From Candidatus Portiera sp. (GTDB lineage: Bacteria; Pseudomonadota; Gammaproteobacteria; CBDBNL01; JAAOII01): a stretch of DNA of 11,491 nt. Positions 1 through 7,631 of this stretch are shown piece by piece. The notes beneath the pieces were generated by a model that ran no database searches, had not been told where the DNA came from, and saw only the letters and a list, made by a program, of their open reading frames with translations. Position numbers and translations under genes: made by a program. The stretch spans positions 1 to 11,491 of the forward strand of contig JAAOII010000135.1 of NCBI GenBank assembly GCA_015163845.1, given 5' to 3'. Numbering within the stretch: position 1 is the first letter of the stretch; every line of letters begins with the position of its first letter.

Positions 1-278
1 AACAAGTTACCCCAGTGTTCAAAAAGCATGGAGCCATAGAGATTGTTGATTGTTGGGGAGATGATATTCCCGAAGGCAAACACACATCTTTTCCCATGGC
101 AGTAAAATTAAAAGAGGATGAGACAGTTGCTTTATCATGGATTATTTGGCCTGACAAAGCAACCCGCGATAAAGGTAGCAAATTAGCTATGGAAGATCCT
201 TCTTTGCAGAACATTAATACACCATTTGATTTGAAGAGAGTGGTATTAGGTGGTTTTGAGAAGTTAGATAGCAAATAA
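1..278 (+). CDS. DUF1428 family protein, 5'-truncated
   Basis: This is the C-terminal part of a DUF1428 (YbaA-like) protein, a small family of unknown biochemical function. The frame is open to the left edge: the codons from position 3 read Q-V-T-P before VFKKHGA. The GTG at 15 is therefore an internal valine, not a start, and the true start lies outside the window. Family-like landmarks are HGAIEIVDCWGDD, the GKHTSFPMAVKLKEDETV stretch, an SWIIWPDKATRD segment and the closing F-D-x-K-R-x-x-x-G-G-F near the C-terminus. The family is usually a little over 100 residues, so about a quarter to a third of the protein is missing here. The next gene on the same strand begins 70 nt downstream. The family assignment rests on recalled consensus; no role is inferred. 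Confidence 0.8.
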   Translation, partial: QVTPVFKKHGAIEIVDCWGDDIPEGKHTSFPMAVKLKEDETVALSWIIWPDKATRDKGSKLAMEDPSLQNINTPFDLKRVVLGGFEKLDSK

Positions 279-348
279 ATCATAAGAAAGATAATCAACT
301 AAGCAAGTTGAGTAAAGCAAAACCCAAAACTCAAACCTCAAAAATCTA

Positions 349-1371
349 TTGACTAAATCAACATCCTATAAGATACCTCTTGCTAAAGTGTCTAAGGCGG
401 TTATCTCCCACCTCAAAGAGTTGGGACTCGAGCAGTCAGCTAGTGAGAGTGTCGCCAATGCATTACTCTGGGCGGAGGTGCGTGGGATTAAATCCCATGG
501 TTTGGAAAGATTACCTGCCTATACCGCCCAGTATAAAAAAGCCAAGATTAAACCAAATGCTGCGGTCAAGTTGGTTTCGTTGGACCAGACGTCTTTACTG
601 GTAGATGCTGATAATGGTTTTGCCTATCCAGCACTAGATATTGCAATTAAGGAACTTAGCCAACGTTGTGGTCAAAGTAGCAGTCATCAAGCAATTTGCG
701 TCGCAGCAGTCAAGAACTCACACCACTGCGGTGCTTTGGGCTATTATGTGCAGCAACTGGCGGATGCGGGCTTGGTTGGTTTGTTGTGTTGTAATGCTCC
801 CGCCTGTATTGTCCCTTGGGGAGGTAATAAGGCATTGTTTGGCACCAACCCTATAGCATTTGCTTGTCCTCGCACTAAGAATGGCAAGAAGCAACCACCT
901 CTGATGATAGATCTATCACTATCTCAAGTATCACGTGGCAAAGTTATGTTGGCTAATTTCAGGAAAGAGGAGATACCTTTGGGCTGGGCTTTGGATAAGC
1001 AAGGCAAGCCGACGACCAACGCAGCGGATGCATTAGAAGGGACTATGCTACCCTTGGGGGGAGTCAAGGGCTATCTGTTAGCACTTATTGTTGAAATATT
1101 AAGTGCGACCTTGGTGGGGAGTAATTACTCTTATGAGTCAAGTTCCTTTTTTGATGATAAGGGCAAGCCGCCAGGAGTGGGACAATTCATCATGGCAATA
1201 AATCCATTGAAGTTTAATCCTAACTTTGCCCCGCGTCTTGAAGAACTATGCGAGGCAATCTTAGCTCAGCCAGATACCCGGCTACCGGGGTTGGATAAAG
1301 CCGAGATGATAAATAAGCCCAGTAGTAAAATAGAATTGTCAGCCCGCATCAAAGAATATATCAATCTTTAA
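349..1371 (+). CDS. Ldh_2 family NAD(P)-dependent oxidoreductase (malate/lactate/sulfolactate dehydrogenase type)
   Basis: This 340-residue protein matches the type-2 malate/L-lactate dehydrogenase family (YiaK, AllD and ComC relatives), cytoplasmic enzymes that reduce or oxidise 2-oxo/2-hydroxy acids with NAD(P). Recognisable elements are S-H-G at 49-51, the NSHHCGALGYY segment at 123-133 (the family usually has a His in an S-N-H-x-G-x-x-x-Y context), FGTNP at 164-168, D188 followed by an S-x-x-S-x-G-K motif ending at K198, and PLGGVKGY at 235-242. The length is normal for the family. The only plausible initiator is TTG at 349, because an in-frame TAA lies at 313-315 and no ATG or GTG intervenes. 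No good Shine-Dalgarno sequence is visible. The gene ends 16 nt from the end of convergent carB. The substrate cannot be told from sequence: malate, lactate, ureidoglycolate and sulfolactate are all possible. Confidence 0.88.
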   Translation: MTKSTSYKIPLAKVSKAVISHLKELGLEQSASESVANALLWAEVRGIKSHGLERLPAYTAQYKKAKIKPNAAVKLVSLDQTSLLVDADNGFAYPALDIAIKELSQRCGQSSSHQAICVAAVKNSHHCGALGYYVQQLADAGLVGLLCCNAPACIVPWGGNKALFGTNPIAFACPRTKNGKKQPPLMIDLSLSQVSRGKVMLANFRKEEIPLGWALDKQGKPTTNAADALEGTMLPLGGVKGYLLALIVEILSATLVGSNYSYESSSFFDDKGKPPGVGQFIMAINPLKFNPNFAPRLEELCEAILAQPDTRLPGLDKAEMINKPSSKIELSARIKEYINL

Positions 1372-1387
1372 TAAAAGGATATTGTTG

Positions 1388-4300
1388 TTACTTCCTGTGA
1401 ATCTCTTGCAGGGAATAGACATCACTAATATGACCTTTCTCTAGTGCTCGCAAGAGAGAATTAGTAGAACTAATAGTGGTGGTGTAGCAGATGTTAAGTC
1501 GCAATGCTTCAGTTCTTATGCTTGCCGAGTCGGCAATGGATGTGCGTCCTTCTGAACTGTTGATGATGAGGTCTATCTCCTGGTTAAGGATTTTATCAAC
1601 TATGTTAGGGCTACCCTCATAAAATTTGTTGATGGTGGTATGCGGAATTTTAGTTTTATTCAAGCAGTTAGCAGTGCCGCTGGTTGCCCAGATGGCAAAG
1701 CCCATTTTAATGAGACGCTGTGCTATGGGAATGATTTGCTTTTTATCTAGGTCGCGCACACTAATAAAAGCATTCAGATCTTTCTTTTTCTTTATGTCTT
1801 CTTGGAGTTTACTGATATTCATTCCTGACCCAAGTGACGCCTTGTAAAATGCCTCTTCAAACGATTTACCTATCCCCATGACTTCACCAGTAGATTTCAT
1901 CTCTGGTCCCAATATTGGGTCATAACCAGGAAATTTAGTAAATGGGAATACCGCCTCTTTAACTGCATGGTAAGAATGAGAAGGGTTGTAGCTTGCCAGT
2001 TCTTTACTACTAAGTAATTTTTTGAGTTTGCTGCCTAAAGCTACTTGAGCAGCAAGTTGAGGCAAGGACTTGCCTAATGCTTTGGAGATGAAAGGAGCAG
2101 TGCGAGATGCACGCGGGTTTATTTCCAAGACATAAATCTCGTCTTCCTTGACGGCAAACTGAATATTCAACAAACCCTTGACTTGTAATTCAGCTGCCAA
2201 TATCTTGGTTTGACGAGCCATCTCATCAGTCATCTTTTTACTTAGTGAATAGGCGGGGATACTGCAGGATGAGTCGCCAGAATGTATGCCGGCCTCTTCA
2301 ATGTGTTGCATTATGCCGCCAATAAAAGTGTCTGTGCCATCACTGACGGCATCCACGTCAATCTCAATGGCGTTGTCCAAATACCGATCTAACAATATTG
2401 GATTGTCGCCTATGTCAGCAATTGCCTGAGTTAGATAGTAGCTGAGTTCTTCATCATTGAAAACTGTTTGCATGGATTGCCCACCTAATACAAAAGAGGG
2501 ACGCACTACCAAGGGATAACCAATTTTCCGTGCTTCGGTTACTGCCTGTTTGATGTTGCGGACTATGGAGTTGTTGGGCTGTTTGAGTTTGAGTTTCTTC
2601 AATATATCTCTGAACTCTTCGCGATCTTCTGCACGATTGATTGCCTCGCTACTAGTGCCGAGTAATTCTATGCCACTCTTACTTAGTGGCTCGGCAAGTT
2701 TCAGCGGCGTTTGTCCACCATATTGAACAAATACTGGTGGATTATTTTCTTTATTGATAACCTCTGAAGTATGCTCATAGGTTAGTGGTTCAAAATATAA
2801 CTTGGAGGATGTATCATAGTCGGTAGATACTGTCTCTGGGTTGCAGTTAATCATTATGGTTTCATAACCAGCCGCCCGTGCCGCTTGCGAGACATGCACA
2901 CAGCAGTAGTCAAACTCTATACCTTGTCCTATGCGGTTTGGACCACTGCCAATGATGATTGCTTTGGGCTTGTCTGTTGGTTCGGATTCACACTCTTCAT
3001 CATAGGTGGAATATAAGTATGCAGTTGGCGAAGCATATTCCCCAGCACAGGAGTCAATTTTCTTATACACTGGGCGTAAATTAATCTTGTGCCTCTTGTT
3101 GCGCACTTTACTCTCAGTGGTTTTGAGTAGTTGAGCCAATCGCTCATCACTAAAGCCCATTCGTTTGTAGAACTTGAGATCTGTGGCGTTCATTTTCGTC
3201 AAAGATAATAAAGCAATTTCTTGCTCCGCATCTATAAGCATTTTTATTTGGGCTAAGAACCAAGGATCAATTCGGCTCAGTAAGTATATTTCTTCTACCG
3301 TCATACCACTCCGCATGGCATCACCTATGTATAAAAGACGATCAGGACCAGCCGATTTTAATTCGCGTCTGATTATTTCAGAATGCTTGCTTTTATGTTC
3401 ATATTCTGGATGCTTTTCTAGAACTGGGCTTAGACCGCAGATGCCTGTCTCCATGCTACATAAAGATTTTTGTATTGACTCACAAAAATTACGCCCAACC
3501 CCCATTACTTCACCAACTGATTTCATCTGAGTGGTTAGACGATCATCTGCTTGGCGAAACTTCTTGAAAGCAAAGCGGGGCATCTTGGTAACCACATAAT
3601 CAATGGTCGGTTCAAAAGAGGAGGGGATTGCTCCACCAGTTATTTCATTGCGGAGTTCATCTAAAGTATAGCCAAGTGCCAATTTGGTCGCCACCCTAGC
3701 TATGGGAAATCCAGTTGCCTTGGATGCCAAAGCCGATGAACGAGATACTCGCGGATTCATCTCCACTACAATTTGCTCACCGCTTTCTGGGTTCACGGCA
3801 AATTGCACATTGGCTCCACCGGTTTCCACACCTATTTCACGTAGAACGGCAATGGAACTGTCGCGCATTTTCTGATATTCTTTATCGGTTAAGGTCTGAA
3901 TTGGGGCGACAGTTATGGAGTCGCCTGTATGTATGCCCATAGGGTCAATGTTTTCTATGGAACATACTATGATGCAATTATCATTTTTATCTCTTACCAC
4001 TTCCAGTTCATATTCTTTCCAACCAAGCAGGGACTTATCTACCTGCAACTGGTGTGTGGGTGATGCTTGAAAACCTCTATGGCATATACTGATAAACTCT
4101 TCTTGATTATAGGCAATACCACCACCACTGCCACCCAAAGTAAATGACGGGCGAATTATGCAAGGGAACCCCATTTCTTTGCTGATTACCAGTGCTTCTT
4201 CCATGGTCTTTGCCACTTTTGCCTCTGGGGTTTTCAGTCCAATTTTGTCCATTGCCTCAGCGAATAATTCTCTGTCTTCTGCCTTATTGATGGTGTCGCG

Positions 4301-4651
4301 TGTAGCTCCGATGATTCTAATATTTTGTTCTTGCAGATAGTCATAGAGAGCCATCACCAAGTTTAGAGCTGTTTGTCCGCCCATGGTAGGCAGAACTGTA
4401 TCAGGTCTCTCTTTTTTGATAATCATTTTCAGGACTTCTGGTGTGAGTGGTTCTACATAGGTCTTGTCAGCTAGCTCAGGGTCAGTCATAATGGTAGCAG
4501 GATTAGAGTTGACCAAGATAATTTCGCAACCCTCTTCACGTAACGCCCGACAAGCTTGCACACCAGAATAGTCAAACTCACAGGCCTGACCTATGTTGAT
4601 TGGACCTGATCCTATTAATAGGACTTTCTTGATATCTTTGTTCTTAGGCAT
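1388..4651 (-). CDS. carB: Carbamoyl-phosphate synthase large subunit
   Basis: CarB is the synthetase subunit of glutamine-dependent carbamoyl-phosphate synthase. It takes ammonia from CarA, bicarbonate and two ATP to make carbamoyl phosphate for arginine and pyrimidine synthesis. The 1087 residues show the expected internal duplication. The first half begins GSGPINIGQACEFDYSG (about 14-30), with an ATP-grasp core SFTLGGSGGG (169-178) and EMNPR (297-301). The second half repeats this with GSGPNRIGQGIEFDY, SFVLGGQS and EINPRASRTAPF. A C-terminal MGS-like allosteric domain carries I-W-A-T-S-G-T-A, the region that binds regulators such as UMP or ornithine in enterobacterial enzymes. The length is close to the usual size of about 1070. 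It starts at ATG two bases after the carA stop, with no visible Shine-Dalgarno sequence, so translational coupling to carA is likely. Confidence 0.98.
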   Translation of the reverse strand: MPKNKDIKKVLLIGSGPINIGQACEFDYSGVQACRALREEGCEIILVNSNPATIMTDPELADKTYVEPLTPEVLKMIIKKERPDTVLPTMGGQTALNLVMALYDYLQEQNIRIIGATRDTINKAEDRELFAEAMDKIGLKTPEAKVAKTMEEALVISKEMGFPCIIRPSFTLGGSGGGIAYNQEEFISICHRGFQASPTHQLQVDKSLLGWKEYELEVVRDKNDNCIIVCSIENIDPMGIHTGDSITVAPIQTLTDKEYQKMRDSSIAVLREIGVETGGANVQFAVNPESGEQIVVEMNPRVSRSSALASKATGFPIARVATKLALGYTLDELRNEITGGAIPSSFEPTIDYVVTKMPRFAFKKFRQADDRLTTQMKSVGEVMGVGRNFCESIQKSLCSMETGICGLSPVLEKHPEYEHKSKHSEIIRRELKSAGPDRLLYIGDAMRSGMTVEEIYLLSRIDPWFLAQIKMLIDAEQEIALLSLTKMNATDLKFYKRMGFSDERLAQLLKTTESKVRNKRHKINLRPVYKKIDSCAGEYASPTAYLYSTYDEECESEPTDKPKAIIIGSGPNRIGQGIEFDYCCVHVSQAARAAGYETIMINCNPETVSTDYDTSSKLYFEPLTYEHTSEVINKENNPPVFVQYGGQTPLKLAEPLSKSGIELLGTSSEAINRAEDREEFRDILKKLKLKQPNNSIVRNIKQAVTEARKIGYPLVVRPSFVLGGQSMQTVFNDEELSYYLTQAIADIGDNPILLDRYLDNAIEIDVDAVSDGTDTFIGGIMQHIEEAGIHSGDSSCSIPAYSLSKKMTDEMARQTKILAAELQVKGLLNIQFAVKEDEIYVLEINPRASRTAPFISKALGKSLPQLAAQVALGSKLKKLLSSKELASYNPSHSYHAVKEAVFPFTKFPGYDPILGPEMKSTGEVMGIGKSFEEAFYKASLGSGMNISKLQEDIKKKKDLNAFISVRDLDKKQIIPIAQRLIKMGFAIWATSGTANCLNKTKIPHTTINKFYEGSPNIVDKILNQEIDLIINSSEGRTSIADSASIRTEALRLNICYTTTISSTNSLLRALEKGHISDVYSLQEIHRK

Positions 4652-4653
4652 TT

Positions 4654-5850
4654 TTATCGAGCATTGGCTTTGCCACCTCCAGCCATTGTTATGAAATCGC
4701 TAAATACATCCACAATATCATGTGGTCCAGGACTTGCCTCTGGATGTCCTTGAAATGCCATTACGGGCTTATCTCTAAGTTTGATACCTTGTATGCTGTT
4801 ATCAAATAAAGAACGGTGGGTGACCTGTATGTTACTTGGTAATCCTTCATCATCTAGAGTGTAATTATGGTTCTGACTGGTAATGGCAACTGTATTATCC
4901 ACTTCACGTTTTACTGGATGATTAGCTCCATGATGCCCAAACTTCATTTTCTTAATTTTGGCACCACAGGCAAGCCCTAATAATTGTTGTCCTAAACATA
5001 TACCAAGTAAGGGAATTTTCTGTTCCATAAACAATTGAATATCGCTGATAATTTTGGCACAGGTCTCTGGATCACCAGGACCGTTGGATATGAGAATACC
5101 ATCTGGCTTGGCTGCAATAATTTTTGCTGCTTGGCTAGCATAGGGAACTATGATAACCTTAGCTCCTTGTTGTTTGATGATCCTAACTATATTGCGCTTA
5201 AGTCCGCAATCATAGACATATATTGTTGGTGATTTCTTCCCTTTCGCCCTAGGACTGGCATTATCACCTAAATCATTGAAGTCGGGGATTAGAGTATCAA
5301 GCCATTCGGCTTGTTTAGCACAGGATGCAATTTCAGCCAAATTGCTGTCACCTATGGGACGCATTTGCTGCGCTTCTTGAATTGCTTTGGCGATGGCTTG
5401 TTTTTCATCCATCTTTTTGTCAACCCCCTTGTTCTTTTCGCCATAGCTAACTATGCAACTATTTTGACAGCCCTGGTCACGTAATTTGCGAGTTAGCATC
5501 CGCGTATCAATACCATAGATAGCTGGGCAGTTGTTTTTCTTGAGAAATTCATCCAATGATTCTTTAGCCCTATAGTTGGAGAATATGGGGCTAGGGTCAC
5601 GTAGCACCACACCAGCCGCAAGGATATCTCGTGCTTCACAATCATCTGGATTCACACCAACATTACCAATATGCGGGTAGGTAAAAGTTATGATTTGTCC
5701 AGCATAAGAAGGGTCAGTGATAATTTCTTGATATCCTGACATAGAAGTATTGAATACCAATTCACCCTTACCTATATTGTTGCTACCATAGCAGTAACCA
5801 AGTAAATGACTGCCATCAGCAAGACCTAGCACTGCCTTCCTTCTATTCAT
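4654..5850 (-). CDS. carA: Carbamoyl-phosphate synthase small subunit (glutaminase)
   Basis: CarA hydrolyses glutamine and channels the ammonia to CarB. The 398-residue protein has the CarA N-terminal domain (D-G-S, F-N-T-S-M-S-G-Y-Q-E, D-P-S-Y near residues 12-50) and a class I glutamine amidotransferase domain from about residue 208. The catalytic triad is visible: C285 in LGICLGQQ, H369 and E371 in GHPEASPGPHD. SNGPGDP at 255-261 marks the oxyanion region. In YVYDCGLKRN the residue after Asp is Cys, where Phe or another hydrophobic residue is common; this is a minor variation. The ATG at 5850 fits the family N-terminus. The upstream bases contain no convincing Shine-Dalgarno sequence. It lies 155 nt downstream of rpmG on the same strand and directly precedes carB. 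I found no convincing pyrimidine- or arginine-responsive leader in that gap. Confidence 0.98.
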   Translation of the reverse strand: MNRRKAVLGLADGSHLLGYCYGSNNIGKGELVFNTSMSGYQEIITDPSYAGQIITFTYPHIGNVGVNPDDCEARDILAAGVVLRDPSPIFSNYRAKESLDEFLKKNNCPAIYGIDTRMLTRKLRDQGCQNSCIVSYGEKNKGVDKKMDEKQAIAKAIQEAQQMRPIGDSNLAEIASCAKQAEWLDTLIPDFNDLGDNASPRAKGKKSPTIYVYDCGLKRNIVRIIKQQGAKVIIVPYASQAAKIIAAKPDGILISNGPGDPETCAKIISDIQLFMEQKIPLLGICLGQQLLGLACGAKIKKMKFGHHGANHPVKREVDNTVAITSQNHNYTLDDEGLPSNIQVTHRSLFDNSIQGIKLRDKPVMAFQGHPEASPGPHDIVDVFSDFITMAGGGKANAR

Positions 5851-6005
5851 AGCAGGCAGGATGAAAGTTATTTGATCGACTAACTAGCCGTGGAATTGAG
5901 TTAAATAATGGTGCAGTTGAATATATCCAGGAGTCATGATATTTCCTGCCCATTTATACGTCTAGGTTATATGCTTAGAGTGGATGATGAGATTATGTGA
6001 AGCGA

Positions 6006-6167
6006 TTATTTAATCTTTGCTTCGGTGTATACGACATGCTTACGCACTACTGGATCATACTTCTTAAAACTAAGCTTTTCTTGTCCGTTGGGTGCTCTTT
6101 TGTTCTTCTTAGTGACATAGTAATGACCTGTCTTTGCTGAAGAAACTAATTTAACTTTTTCGCGCAT
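6006..6167 (-). CDS. rpmG: 50S ribosomal protein L33
   Basis: Reading the minus strand from the ATG at 6167 gives 53 codons beginning MREKVKLVSSAKTGHYYVT and ending VVRKHVVYTEAKIK, then TAA at 6006-6008. This is a near-typical L33, a small protein of the large ribosomal subunit near the E site. The R-E-K-x-x-L-V-S-S-A-x-T-G-H opening and the K-Y-D-P-V-V-R-K-H-V closing are diagnostic. It has no Cys pairs, so it belongs to the zinc-independent form. It follows rpmB on the same strand after a 46-nt gap, the classic rpmB-rpmG pairing. No Shine-Dalgarno sequence is evident before the ATG. An unusual feature is the RAPNGQEKLSF loop in the middle, slightly different from the more common T-M-P-x-K-M-E-x-K form. 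Confidence 0.96.
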   Translation of the reverse strand: MREKVKLVSSAKTGHYYVTKKNKRAPNGQEKLSFKKYDPVVRKHVVYTEAKIK

Positions 6168-6213
6168 GGTAATTTGATAATTTAGAGTTATTTACTTTAT
6201 TCTACTATTCTTT

Positions 6214-6507
6214 CTATGTAGCTGCAACGGCATTAGCAGCAGATGCAGCAGCATCTGCCCTTGATCTCTTATTACGAGGCAGCTTATTATTTGCAATTGC
6301 TTCTAATACCGCTTCTATGCCGTATTTATCAATAATTCTTAACCCTTTGTTGCTTACTTTCAGTTTGACGAACCTCTTTTGCGAGGGGTGCCAAAATCTA
6401 TGAGAATGCAGGTTAGGTAAAAACCTACGTCTGGTCTTATTATTGGCGTGGGAAACATTGTTGCCAGCTAAAGGCAACTTCCCGGTTACTTCACATTTCT
6501 TTGTCAT
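6214..6507 (-). CDS. rpmB: 50S ribosomal protein L28 with Ala-rich C-terminal extension
   Basis: L28 is a large-subunit ribosomal protein. Residues 1-76 match the gammaproteobacterial/betaproteobacterial form closely: KCEVTGKLPLAGNNVSHANN, KTRRRFLPNLHSHRFW, then K-R-F-V-K-L-K-V-S and G-L-R-I-I-D-K-Y-G-I. The usual protein is about 78 residues. Here it runs to 97 because of a basic and alanine-rich tail (P-R-N-K-R-S-R-A-D followed by A-A-A-S-A-A-N-A-V-A-A-T). The ATG at 6507 is the family start. A near-consensus sigma-70-type promoter lies immediately upstream and would leave a leader of only a few bases. rpmG follows 46 nt later, and carA and carB continue on the same strand. Confidence 0.97.
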   Translation of the reverse strand: MTKKCEVTGKLPLAGNNVSHANNKTRRRFLPNLHSHRFWHPSQKRFVKLKVSNKGLRIIDKYGIEAVLEAIANNKLPRNKRSRADAAASAANAVAAT

Positions 6508-6517
6508 AGTTAAGGTT

Positions 6518-6546
6518 ATTATAAAACACTCCTAGTAATTAATCAA
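6518..6546 (-). promoter_or_regulatory. Sigma-70-type promoter for rpmB-rpmG
   Basis: On the minus strand TTGATT (6546-6541) and TATAAT (6523-6518) are separated by exactly 17 bp. The -10 box is a perfect match and the -35 matches at four of six bases. The expected transcription start, about 6-8 bases past the -10, falls near 6510-6512, only a few bases before the rpmB ATG at 6507. The spacing and match are seen directly; activity is inferred. Confidence 0.65.
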
Positions 6547-6547
6547 T

Positions 6548-6575
6548 AGATGTGAATTAAAAAAGATGTGAATTA
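6548..6575. repeat. Two 12-bp direct repeats upstream of the rpmB promoter
   Basis: AGATGTGAATTA occurs at 6548-6559 and again at 6564-6575, 16 bp apart start to start. The pair abuts the -35 box of the rpmB promoter and lies between it and the open frame of the GLUG remnant. It could be an upstream activator or UP-like element, or a small chance or slippage duplication in AT-rich sequence. Confidence 0.5.
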
Positions 6576-7036
6576 GAAAGTTATCAAGAAGTTATTTATT
6601 CAGCCCCAGCAGCAGCAACTGGCAGCCAATAGGTAGTTGTGGTAATATCTCCTGCCCGGCTGATAGCCCGTTCTTTATGGCTGAGTTTAACGGCAATGGC
6701 TATAGTATAAGTAACCTGCATATCAACACTATAGAAGCTAAATTTGGAGTAGGTCTGTTTGGTGCGATTGCACCTAATGCACAACTAAGGAATGTGCATA
6801 TCCGCAATGCTAATATCACTGCTCCTGCATCTAGAAGAGTAGGCGGGCTGGTTGGTAGTGCCCCTGATGCCTCACTAGGTTTTCAGAGTGTTTGGGATTT
6901 AGGCGGAGCAGACGAATATCCTGCCCTCACTTGCTTACCCAATTTAACCTTAGCAGAGCAAAGAATAGTTGCTAATGCGGCTTTAGCTGGCGAATCTCCT
7001 GTTGTCGCCTACAAGGTCCTTGACTCTAATGAGTAA
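6572..7036 (+). pseudogene. Remnant of a GLUG-motif surface/secreted protein
   Basis: An open frame from just after a TGA (6569-6571) to TAA at 7034-7036 encodes about 154 residues. It carries hallmarks of GLUG-repeat proteins, large secreted or surface proteins with beta-helical repeats: N-W-Q-P-I-G-S-C-G, F-N-G-N-G-Y-S-I-S-N-L, V-G-L-F-G-A-I-A-P-N-A, L-R-N-V-H-I-R-N-A and V-G-G-L-V-G. It then jumps to a terminal V-W-D-L-G-G-A-D-E-Y-P-A-L-T-C segment of the kind that usually closes such proteins after many more repeats. The family-like sequence (W-Q-P-I-G) begins well upstream of the only in-frame ATG (6677). No start codon, signal peptide or Shine-Dalgarno sequence precedes it. I therefore read it as a gene relic that lost its 5' end and probably several repeats. 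Expression of a 119-residue product from the ATG at 6677 cannot be excluded. Confidence 0.6.
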
Positions 7037-7244
7037 CAAGCAGTAGCAAGCAATAGATAGCACTGCCTTAAGCCACCCCCTAAACTGAAAGCTTAAGTCA
7101 CCTATATCAACACCTACACCTAGCCCAGTAAAAAGATGCGGAGCGGTATGAGGGCTGGATCTGCCATAATAATTTAGTGCATAGCTTTTTTAACTTTTAT
7201 GAAGCAATAAGTTTTCACTTAATATAATAAAATGTTATTACAAA
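7037..7244. other. 208-bp intergenic region before hisI
   Basis: This stretch holds no gene, tRNA or convincing terminator that I can recognise. It contains a 7-bp inverted repeat (CTTAAGC at 7067-7073, GCTTAAG at 7091-7097) with a 17-nt loop and no T-run. Its last part is AT-rich and includes a possible -10 box for hisI. Confidence 0.5.
7223..7228 (+). promoter_or_regulatory. Possible -10 box for hisI-hisE
   Basis: A perfect TATAAT lies 16 bases before the hisI ATG at 7245. No good TTGACA-like -35 box sits 16-18 bp upstream, so the assignment is weak in this AT-rich region. If used, the 5' leader would be about 10 bases. Confidence 0.35.
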
Positions 7245-7631
7245 ATGCTAACAAAACAATCTTTTTTACGACAGATCCGTTGGAATGATGATAATCTAGT
7301 TCCAGCTATAATTCAAGACCATAAATCTGCAGAAGTCCTTATGCTTGCTTGGATGAATCAGAACTCTCTGGAAGAGAGCTTGAGGATTGGTAGGACTGTA
7401 TTTTGGTCGCGCTCCCGTCAAGAGCTGTGGGCAAAGGGAGATACCTCAGGAGCAGTTCAATATATCAAGGAAATTAGATTGGACTGTGATGACGATTGCT
7501 TGCTAATAAAGGTTGAGCAGATGGGCAAAGGTGCTTGTCACACTGGGCGTCCAAGTTGCTTCTATAAGTTACTTGATTCAAATAACCTTATTAAGAATAA
7601 TGATAGCAGCAAAAAAGAGGTAGCAGATTAA
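7245..7631 (+). CDS. hisI: Phosphoribosyl-AMP cyclohydrolase
   Basis: HisI opens the adenine ring of phosphoribosyl-AMP, the third step of histidine synthesis, in the cytoplasm with zinc and magnesium. The 128-residue protein has all the family motifs: V-L-M-L-A-W-M-N at 31-38, F-W-S-R-S-R at 53-58, W-A-K-G-D-T-S-G at 62-69, the metal-binding D-C-D-D-D at 80-84, and G-A-C-H-T-G-R-P-S-C-F at 97-106 with the expected Cys residues. The length is normal for the stand-alone enzyme, with about 15 extra polar residues at the C-terminus. The ATG at 7245 matches the usual N-terminus, and no clear Shine-Dalgarno sequence precedes it. The stop TAA (7629-7631) shares one base with the hisE ATG, so the two are co-translated as separate polypeptides rather than as the fused HisIE of enterobacteria. 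Confidence 0.97.
   Translation: MLTKQSFLRQIRWNDDNLVPAIIQDHKSAEVLMLAWMNQNSLEESLRIGRTVFWSRSRQELWAKGDTSGAVQYIKEIRLDCDDDCLLIKVEQMGKGACHTGRPSCFYKLLDSNNLIKNNDSSKKEVAD

Noticed and set aside
295..311. Hairpin TCAACT-AAGCA-AGTTGA as a terminator for the DUF1428 gene
   Set aside because: The stem is 6 bp and AT-rich, and no T-run follows.
3174..3530. Plus-strand open frame of 118 codons inside carB
   Set aside because: It lies wholly antisense to conserved carB sequence and shows no recognisable motifs.
5851..6005. Pyrimidine- or arginine-responsive leader or promoter for carAB
   Set aside because: TATAAA- and TATATT-like boxes occur but lack good -35 partners. I see no attenuator hairpin with a T-run or convincing ARG box.
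7067..7097. Inverted repeat CTTAAGC/GCTTAAG as a terminator or operator
   Set aside because: It has only 7 paired bases with a 17-nt loop and no T-tract. It is too weak to call.
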